From the NCBI GenBank assembly GCA_964555645.1, contig CAZKTA010000016.1, positions 1 through 64,000 on the forward strand: DNA of 64,000 bases, written 5' to 3'. The DNA is from DTLC01 sp964555645 (GTDB taxonomy: Bacteria > Verrucomicrobiota > Verrucomicrobiia > Limisphaerales > DTLC01). A program made the position numbers and the translations under genes. Shown piece by piece: positions 43,674 through 51,800 of the stretch. Under the pieces are notes generated by a model. That model saw only the letters and a list, made by a program, of their open reading frames with translations, made no database searches and was not told where the DNA came from. Positions within the stretch are counted from its first letter, which is position 1, and each line of letters begins with the position of its first letter.

Positions 43674-46600
43674 TGAATGGCTTGCACGCGGTAGAACCTG
43701 CAGTTGAAGTTGGTTGCTTCGGGGTCGGCGAACTCAAACAGCCCGTTTGTGTCGGCCACCGTGTTTGTGACCACCGACCACACCACTGGTGGGGTTAGAT
43801 TTGTGGTGGTAAGCAGTTGATAACGCTGTGCAGCCGAGCCGATACCCGTAAGGTGGAAAATGCCTTCGCCGGATATTTGTGCTCCTGAAACCGAAGGCGG
43901 GTTTGTTGCAGCAATCCGCAATACTCCGTTAGGCAACCCGGTTGTGTCCCAAGCAAGCCCAAAGTTCAGCGCCGGTAACACGACCGCGCTAAAGCTGCCA
44001 GTTATAGTGTTTGCTTGGAACACGGTAAATGTGTCTCCGGGACAAAGTACACCATCCAGATTCGTCACAACGAGAGTTCCCCCGAGCGCCAGCGTGCCAT
44101 TGATACGTAGAAAATCGTTTGTACCCGCTGCTTTGTTAAGCTCGATCCGGAGCGTGCTGCCAGGCTGGAATATGGCAGAATTGTTTACAGTCAATCTGCC
44201 GATCCCGACCCCGGGCGCGATTGTGCCCCCAGTAACGATTGTTACCGGCCCGTTTATTGTGCCTGTACCGCCAAGCAGCGCGCCTGATGCAACGGTAACA
44301 GCGCCCGTGCTGATCGAGCCGTTCACATACATTGTGCCGTTGCTGACAGCGGTTGTGCCGCCGTATGTGTTTGCCGCTGCAAGAGTAAGCGTGCCGGTGC
44401 CCATTTTCGCCAGGTGTATCGGCGCGCCGTTGGTCGAGTTATGGATCGGGCCTGCCACAAGATGATCGCCTGCGCCGGCGAAAATGTAAGTGCGCCCGCC
44501 GGTCAGTGTACCTATGTACTGGTTTGTTCCCGCAAAAACCAGCAGGCCAGAGTCACATTGATAGATTACGCGGTTGCCACCCACCTCGAGCCCAACAAAT
44601 CCGGTTAGTGTGTTTGTGCCTGCTAGATTTTGAATGGCCGGCACGTTGACGTTCCGACAATTGATCGTAAGTCTGCTCGGCACGATTATGTTTCCGGCTG
44701 CCCCATCCAACTGCAAGGTTGAGCTGCCATCGTTGTTGTTGCGGATTCGGATATGTGAAACTGCTCCTGCTGCACCTGGGGCGGCGAACCGTACAATACC
44801 ATCGTTTGCGGTTGTGCTGCCGGTGTCGATGTCCACCGTGCCACTGAGTGTGTTGCTGGCTGCTAGCACAAACGTGCCCGGGCCGAACTTGTTAAGCCCG
44901 TTTGTGCCCGCAAGTGGCACTGCAAGCGTAGCTGTGTTTGTAACGTAGATGGCCGGCGGCGTTGCTGTATTGGTTGAAACCAGCGTCAGAGCAGCATCGT
45001 TTGTGGCGGCGATTGTCCAGTTGAAGTATGGAGACGCAGTGTCACCGAACCGCAATGTGCCGATTGCACGCGACACATCAAGTGTAACTGTCCTGTGCGC
45101 GGTGATGTTGAGCTTGCTAAAATCAGCTGTCTGGCCCGGCCCTGTTGCAACCACCCCACCAACCCATCGGTTTGTTTCACTCCACAGCCCGTCTGCGTTA
45201 ACACCCCAAACGCCGCTCGCGCTGAAAGTTAAGACCGGGATGGCCAAAACGGCATAACCACTTTGCCCAGCCGCATCCACAACGCGCACAGTGAACCAGT
45301 TTGTGCCACCATCAAACCCCGTCGGTGTACCCGAGATCGTGCCGTCAGAAGCCACACTTAACCAGGCCGGCCCAGTTGGCTTGCTGAATGTGAGCGTATC
45401 ACCTGGGTCAGGATCAATCGCAAAGCCTGCTAAACTCGCTGAGTACGGCACGCCCTCGGTCGCCATAGGAAAGATAAACACACTGTTGGTGAACTGTGGG
45501 GGTGTATTGGTCAGTAACGCGGCAACCTGCGCAGCGGAGAGTGCGTAATCGGTTATGAGCACCGCATCAAGCACGCCATTGAAGTGCGGGTCGGCTGGCC
45601 ACTGGCTTTTGCCGAGGTAATTGCACAACGGCCGCACAACCGATGGTCTAAGTGTGATACCAGTTGCTGTGGCTGCGAGTGTGCCATTTGTGTAGATGCG
45701 AGCTGTATTGCCTGCGAGTGTAATAGCGACATGCGTCCATTGGCCTACTGGCAGGCCGGCGGTCTCAACATACTGTTTACCGCTCGGGCCGTTTGTTGTG
45801 ATGCCAAATTGTAATTTGCCTCCGGACGTGTTCGGTGTCAGAAACATGTAATGTGTTGTGCTGCTGCCGAAGTCGAATATCCGTTGCCAGGCTGCACCTC
45901 CGCGCCAGTTCACCCAAGCGGCGAAGCTGAACGCATCGCCACGCGCAACATTTTGCGGTAGTGTAACACGCGTTGTTGCGCCGTCGAATACCAACGCCAT
46001 GCCGCGCACGCCGTTGGTGTAGGCCGGGCACCCAGTTGTAACACCGTTGTTGCCGTAGCCGGAGCTGTCGAGTGTGTCACCGTCAAGCTCGAGCTGCGCA
46101 AAACTGCGCGTGCCATTACCAGGCAGATTCTGCATGTACCCAACTGGCGACTGTTTGTCCCGATATACGATCCCGGCTGGGGTCAGGACGCCGTTGGTTG
46201 TGACCTGTCTGCATTCTTCGACCCAACTATAGATTGCGTAGCGCTCGACAAATGGTGTGTTATCGAGCATGTCAATCATGGCTGAAATACAGGCTGCCTG
46301 TTGTTCAAAGGTCGGGTCTGCACAGCTTGTCCAGTTCGCGCCGTTGTTCCATTCAGTTACCCAGAGCGGACGCCGCACATTGTCGTAGGTTGACTTCAGG
46401 AAATTGTAGAACTGGTTGGCTGCGCCCTGCGGGTCGGCAGGGTTATAGCACCAGTAGTAATGCAGGGCAACGAAATCCACGCGCAGCCCGGCTGCATCAG
46501 CCTGAGTGATGAATGGGTACAACCAACTGCTCCGGCCGCCGTCGGTTGGAGCAGGTGAACCCACGCGCAGGCCCGTGGCCAGCAGGTCTGGCCATGACGC

Positions 46601-47827
46601 AATCGCGTCTTCAACGGTCATGTTTGCTTGGTCAGACTTATCCGGTTCATTGTACCCGAGCAGGTGCACAGAACCACGACTACGCCAATCCTGGGATAAG
46701 CTCGGCCACCAACGGTTTTGCCGTATGGGCACGTACTCGAGGTCGCGTGTCGAGTTTTGGTTAAGATTCCAATTGTACCACCATTGAACGTTCAGTTGGC
46801 TGATGCCAGGGTCGCCCGCCACACCTTTCTTGCTCGACCAACGCCACGGCACAACGTAAACAAACCGCACCCGGCCAGCCATTTGTGCCGGTAAAACGCT
46901 CATATCCAGATCGCCGTCTTGCGCGACGTAATTGACACTCAAGCCCGAGCCGTTCTCCCACTCAGCAAAGGTGACGGCGTAACCGCGCTTAAGTTTGAAC
47001 GACCGAATATTGCTGTTGAGCGCGCCTAGGCCGCTGCCGGTGTAGTAAGTGTAGTAGCCGAGGTTGGTGGATACCCCTGTGAAGTACGGCCCGCTGAACA
47101 CTTGCAGTGGCTTATACGTCGCTGGATGCGGCACAACCACTGCGCCCATCGCGTAGTGGACAACCCTGCAGTTTGAATCCGCAACTGCAACTGCGCCACT
47201 GACCCGGACCTGGGCCAGTAGTGTGGAGACAACTGCAGATGGTTTAATTCCGCGGAAGACCAGGTATGCGTCAGGCGACTCAAGATAAATTGTCGAGCCT
47301 TGGATCGGGTTATTTGTGCCCGTGATATGCAACTCGCACTGGCCCATGAGTGTGACGGTTGTATTTGTGAGCCCCGGTACAGCATGCACACCGTTTGAAA
47401 TCAGCAAAGTTTGCGCCATCACTGCGCTCGGGGACCAACTCAACAATACGCAAGCCACCGCAATTACGCCTGCGAGCAAGGTGCTCAAACATTGCTTTGG
47501 CTGCGCGCCGAGCCGAGAAATTTGAAACACCTGGTCTCTGAAGCTGATGGAACGCGCTAACGGCTTGTTGTGGTTTGCAACCTGCCAACTGGAAGAGCTA
47601 CCATGCCATGCAGCCAAGAATCCGTGGGGTCGAACCGCTCGCGTTCGGTTTTCTCCAGTTTGGCAGCCAGACGCGGCAAGCGCGTTGCCCGTGCCACCCT
47701 CCCGATGAAGAAGATTGGATGACGGTTGCTTCGTATTAGAGGGTTGCGTATGAGGCACGTCGAGGTTACACATTCGGCCTAAGGGTTTAAATACTGATTG
47801 GCAGGTGAGCTTAAACTGCGCGCTCAT
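43670..47827 (-). CDS. Secreted GH128-like glycosidase with LamG, PATR repeats and shared C-terminal domain
   Basis: The catalytic domain (about residues 280-550 of the 1385-residue frame) matches the Asl1/GH128-type glycosyl hydrolase core (beta-1,3-glucanases in the characterised members). HLLGYNEPDKSDQANMT gives acid/base candidate E394, VDFVALHYYWCY lies between, and PLWVTEWNNGANW gives nucleophile candidate E492. Before it is a carbohydrate-associated region with GPYFTGVSTNLGYYTYYTG. After it come a LamG/concanavalin-like domain (about 575-770), a cadherin-like Ig domain (775-880; GDTLTFSKPTGPAWLSVASD), PATR repeats and the shared C-terminal domain. The signal peptide is near 113-139, so the true start is probably downstream of 47827, perhaps GTG 47530. 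It leads the four-gene operon. Confidence 0.85.
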   Translation of the reverse strand: MSAQFKLTCQSVFKPLGRMCNLDVPHTQPSNTKQPSSNLLHREGGTGNALAASGCQTGENRTRAVRPHGFLAAWHGSSSSWQVANHNKPLARSISFRDQVFQISRLGAQPKQCLSTLLAGVIAVACVLLSWSPSAVMAQTLLISNGVHAVPGLTNTTVTLMGQCELHITGTNNPIQGSTIYLESPDAYLVFRGIKPSAVVSTLLAQVRVSGAVAVADSNCRVVHYAMGAVVVPHPATYKPLQVFSGPYFTGVSTNLGYYTYYTGSGLGALNSNIRSFKLKRGYAVTFAEWENGSGLSVNYVAQDGDLDMSVLPAQMAGRVRFVYVVPWRWSSKKGVAGDPGISQLNVQWWYNWNLNQNSTRDLEYVPIRQNRWWPSLSQDWRSRGSVHLLGYNEPDKSDQANMTVEDAIASWPDLLATGLRVGSPAPTDGGRSSWLYPFITQADAAGLRVDFVALHYYWCYNPADPQGAANQFYNFLKSTYDNVRRPLWVTEWNNGANWTSCADPTFEQQAACISAMIDMLDNTPFVERYAIYSWVEECRQVTTNGVLTPAGIVYRDKQSPVGYMQNLPGNGTRSFAQLELDGDTLDSSGYGNNGVTTGCPAYTNGVRGMALVFDGATTRVTLPQNVARGDAFSFAAWVNWRGGAAWQRIFDFGSSTTHYMFLTPNTSGGKLQFGITTNGPSGKQYVETAGLPVGQWTHVAITLAGNTARIYTNGTLAATATGITLRPSVVRPLCNYLGKSQWPADPHFNGVLDAVLITDYALSAAQVAALLTNTPPQFTNSVFIFPMATEGVPYSASLAGFAIDPDPGDTLTFSKPTGPAWLSVASDGTISGTPTGFDGGTNWFTVRVVDAAGQSGYAVLAIPVLTFSASGVWGVNADGLWSETNRWVGGVVATGPGQTADFSKLNITAHRTVTLDVSRAIGTLRFGDTASPYFNWTIAATNDAALTLVSTNTATPPAIYVTNTATLAVPLAGTNGLNKFGPGTFVLAASNTLSGTVDIDTGSTTANDGIVRFAAPGAAGAVSHIRIRNNNDGSSTLQLDGAAGNIIVPSRLTINCRNVNVPAIQNLAGTNTLTGFVGLEVGGNRVIYQCDSGLLVFAGTNQYIGTLTGGRTYIFAGAGDHLVAGPIHNSTNGAPIHLAKMGTGTLTLAAANTYGGTTAVSNGTMYVNGSISTGAVTVASGALLGGTGTINGPVTIVTGGTIAPGVGIGRLTVNNSAIFQPGSTLRIELNKAAGTNDFLRINGTLALGGTLVVTNLDGVLCPGDTFTVFQANTITGSFSAVVLPALNFGLAWDTTGLPNGVLRIAATNPPSVSGAQISGEGIFHLTGIGSAAQRYQLLTTTNLTPPVVWSVVTNTVADTNGLFEFADPEATNFNCRFYRVQAIQ

Positions 47828-47927
47828 ACTTCACCACGCCGCTTTTTTTCGGGTGTGCACGAGCGCAATCGGCTCGTTCAGGGCCGATCCTGAGCGTGTT
47901 CAAGGTTAACTTTGCAACGTCTAATTC

Positions 47928-48746
47928 TCACGGCTTAGCTCTGATCTCATTCAAGCGCGCCTGCATTTGAGGCGGGAAATCTTTTGGGTCCTGGTACACA
48001 TATGCAATCCGCATGCTTAAGTTCCACGAATGAATGAAAAACATCGTCTCGAACTTGTGCCAACTAACAGAGCCATCTGCAAACACTTGGTTCCCACCAA
48101 TAGGCACTATGGAGCGCGTCCCGCGATGCTGTGGCATGCCTTCATATACAAACTCGCGTCCGGCAACTAGCCCACCCCATCTGCCCTCGATTTTCATCAC
48201 CGGATCAGCCGCCAACACCCAATGTGGTTTGGCCTGGCTTAACTTGACCGGGCTGGGCGGGTTCCTGAAAGTACCGATCGGATTACTCCAATTAGTCAGT
48301 CCGCCAAAATAAAGCACGCCTATTACCCACTGGTCATATTGTTGTTCCAGTACAGGCAGGTGCGGCCGGTTGGCACAAGTCCACACGCTGGGTGCCTTTG
48401 CTTCTATAGTCAAGTTCACGATCTTGGCTGCACTGCGTTCCGGCGGATTCAAACAGTTTATGACAAAGTTGTTACCATCGTGCCGTGCTTGTATGACGCG
48501 GTCGTCGTACTCGGACGCGTATACTGTTGTGCCAATGCCGATTTGGCGCATGTTCGACATACACCTTACGCGTTTGCCGCGTTCTTTTGCTGCAGATAAA
48601 GCTGGTAGAAGCAACGCAGCCAAGATTGCTATTATGGCTATTACCACTAGCAGCTCGATTAGGGTGAACCCGCCGGCTGCTACATGAGCATACCAATTTG
48701 AGCTGGAGTACCTCGACTTTTTGCTTTTGGAGTTGTTCATAACCAC
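47928..48746 (-). CDS. Type II pseudopilin-like protein (prepilin N-terminal methylation signal)
   Basis: The 272-residue product carries a textbook prepilin leader: AAGGFTLIELLVVIAIIAIL, cleaved after Gly, with the conserved Glu at +5 and a helix running on to LLPALSAAKERG. The C-terminal part has CMSNMRQIGIGTTVYASEYD and a late GGNQVFADGSVSWHKFE, the H-x-n-DG-like end seen in the abundant pseudopilins of Planctomycetes and Verrucomicrobiota (DUF1559-related). Such proteins are thought to form pseudopili or surface fibres, but the role is not known. It is 100 bp upstream of the GH128-like frame and 95 bp downstream of the giant PATR gene, all on one strand. ATG 48740 is equally possible. Confidence 0.88.
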   Translation of the reverse strand: MVMNNSKSKKSRYSSSNWYAHVAAGGFTLIELLVVIAIIAILAALLLPALSAAKERGKRVRCMSNMRQIGIGTTVYASEYDDRVIQARHDGNNFVINCLNPPERSAAKIVNLTIEAKAPSVWTCANRPHLPVLEQQYDQWVIGVLYFGGLTNWSNPIGTFRNPPSPVKLSQAKPHWVLAADPVMKIEGRWGGLVAGREFVYEGMPQHRGTRSIVPIGGNQVFADGSVSWHKFETMFFIHSWNLSMRIAYVYQDPKDFPPQMQARLNEIRAKP

Positions 48747-48841
48747 ATTCGGTTGAGCTGTTGGAATTATTGCAGCGCCCTCAACCTACGACAACCTACG
48801 CCCGTTGTTTTCAAATTGCAACCGCTTACCTGGATGCCGGC

Positions 48842-51800
48842 TCACGGATACCGCAGCCTGAAGAACACTGTACCATTGGTTGTAACAATTGGGAACACCA
48901 TCATGTTTGTGCTGGCTGAGCCTGGTACATCGACCCAGTTTGTGCTGATGCCTTTATTGAGCGCATTTGTTTGTACCTGGAGTATCCAACCGATGTGACT
49001 TACCGGCCAGCTTAGGGTGATGTTACCCGCACTTACGCTATACGAGATATTGGTGGGCGTGCTCGGGACACCAGCCACCACACTCAGCACGCCATTGGCT
49101 GGGTTGAAGTTCCAGGCTAGCCCAGGCCCGGGCGTGCCCGTAATGTTGGCAAAGTTGCCAGACGCACCCGCAGCAGTGAACAACGTGAAGCTGTCGCCAA
49201 TCACAAGCGGCTCACCGCTACGCACCACGCTCAATGTACCGCCGTAGGTGATGTTACCCGACACTACGAGTCGGTCGCTGGACAATGAACCGCTGGTCTT
49301 GTTGACCTTCATCTCGATCGTGCCGGTGTTTACCACATCCCCATACACATTGAACGTGCCATTGCCTTTGAGCACCTGCACAGGGCTGATTGTCAACGTG
49401 CCGTTGGTACGGCCGGTCACGTCAATGGCCCCGGCAGATTGAACAATGACATTTGCGCTGTTGGCTATCGAGCCGTCGCCAGCTAGGAGCAGTGTACACC
49501 CCGAGCCGATCATGGTGTCGCCGCTGTAAGTGTTGACGTTTGTCAGCGTTAACATGGCTCCGCCTGTCAGCGCAAGCGCTACGCGACGTGTGCCACCGCC
49601 TATGCCATCGACAATTGTACCGCCGAACATCGATGTGTTCGGCCCAGCAAGTGTCAGCAGCGAATCAGATGTTGTGCTGCTGTTGCCAATGACACGTGCG
49701 GTTGTACTGAATGTGGCGATACTGCCCAGTTGCTGGTTGTACCCAGCTAGGTCAAATGTCTCCGCTGCCACACCGCCGAGGCCAAACGTCAGGTTGCATG
49801 TTGTTGGCAATGCATTGTGCGTGCCGAGCCGCAATGTGCCGCTCGTGATGTTGTTGGTCACGAAGCTGTGGCCGCTTGCGGCAATTATCCAGGTTGCACC
49901 GTCGTCAATTTGGACTCGCGCCCAGTCAGGGTTCAATCTGATCGGCGCGCTGATTATGCCGGTGCAGCCCGCGCCGCTGGTACCACCACCACCAAACCCG
50001 CGTAGTATGAGCGAGCCTGAATAATCAACGTTTGTCACCGCACCCGCTATCACAAACACTGCGCCTGGTTCAGTGCCGAAGTTAATTGTGCCTTCGTACC
50101 CTGTGAATGCGATTGGGCCGGCCCAAATGTTTGTCACACCGCCTGTGCCGCGGCTGAACAATGCTGAGCGGTACGACGCATCTGATGGCAGTCCCACCCA
50201 CACATTCGACACCGCCGTGCCGTCGGCAACTGTGATACGCGTGCCGGTTATGCCAGCCCCACCTGCTTGTGTGTTTACCGGCAGGTTTGTAACCGAGCCG
50301 AGCGCCTGCGGATGACCAATAATAAACTCGCCATTATTGATGGCGGTGAATCCGCCAAATACACCCGGTCCGCTAAGCTTCCATGCACCTGCACCGTCTT
50401 TTGTAATCATGCCTGAGCCAAGGTTGAGCGGTCCGGCAATTACGCCCAGACCGCCGCTGTCGCCTGTAAGTGTCAGATTTGCGTTAACTGTCGCGCCGTT
50501 AACACCTGCAACATTGCTCAAGACCAACGTTGCGTTGCCGTCAACATGGAAGGTTGAGTCGCCTACCAATGTGACCGGCCCGGCGAACACGGTTTGACCT
50601 GCGCCGCCTTTGCGCAAAGCTGGTCCTTGCAACACAAGTGGTTCGGCCGGGAAGTTAATATTCGCGTCCAAGTAAAGCAGGCCTGCATTAGTCGCTATCG
50701 TAGCGCCGTCAACAGTGCCGAGTGCAGCGCTGTTACGCGGACTCAACGTGCCTGCATTTACAAAGGTCAGGCCAGTGTAACTGTTGCTGCCGGTTAAGAC
50801 TGTTTGCCCCGACCCGAGCTGTGTAACTGAACCGGCGCCGGTGATTTCGTTTGTGAACGTGAGCGCATCAGCGCGATTGAACACAAGCGCAGCGTTGTTT
50901 GTGATTTTGCCACCGGCGATCGTGCCAGTATAACCACCACTGCCAATCTGTAGTCTGCCGGCATTGATGAGCACGCTGCTCAAAATGTTGTCATTTTCGA
51001 GTGTCAAGGTGCCTGTGCCACTCTTTGTGAGTGGACCTGAGCCAATCACGCCGCCTGTGAAAGTGTAATCTTGAGCGGCGTTAACAACTGTCGCCCCAGG
51101 ATAAACTATTCCTGAAATGTTTACGGGTGGTGTGTTATATCCTGTGTCGTCGAATATCGCAGTGTCGCCGCTGTAGAAATATTGATTTGCGCCGCCCAAG
51201 AGCCAGTTCGCCGTCACGCCGGTGTCCCACACATTTGCAATGCCGTCGCCGCGCCAGATCAAACTTACCGGTTGATGCAGCACGACAAGCTCGATTGCTT
51301 TGGCAACGGTGTTATTTGTGATAACAAACCCGGCGGGCACAGAAATGTTATTTACATCCCCTGAGAACGCGCCGTACTGGATGAGTGTGTACTTTCCGGC
51401 GCTGGCTGGTACACCTTGCAGATAACTCACGTTGAGCGTGGTTGGCCCGGAAACGGTCAGTGTGCTCGTGACAACGAGCAAGTCATTGACACCGCCGCCA
51501 GGTGTGGTCACATTGGCAAGCTCGTAATTCAAGTTCCCACCACCACCAAGCGTTAAGTTGCCGTTGATTGTAAGTGTGCCTGCGCGCTCGCCGGGTGCAA
51601 TTACAGCGCCCCAACTATCAGCAATCGAGCCTTGAACCGTACCCAAGCCTGAGAGTGTTTGGCCATTGTTAAGCGTCAGGGTCGCACCGCTCAGGCTTGT
51701 CACATCCAAAACCGCCCCTGAACCAACGATGATATTTGTTGTTGAAGCAATAGAGGCGCCTGCAGCGAGCTTAAGGCTGCCCCCGAGGATACGCGTTGCG

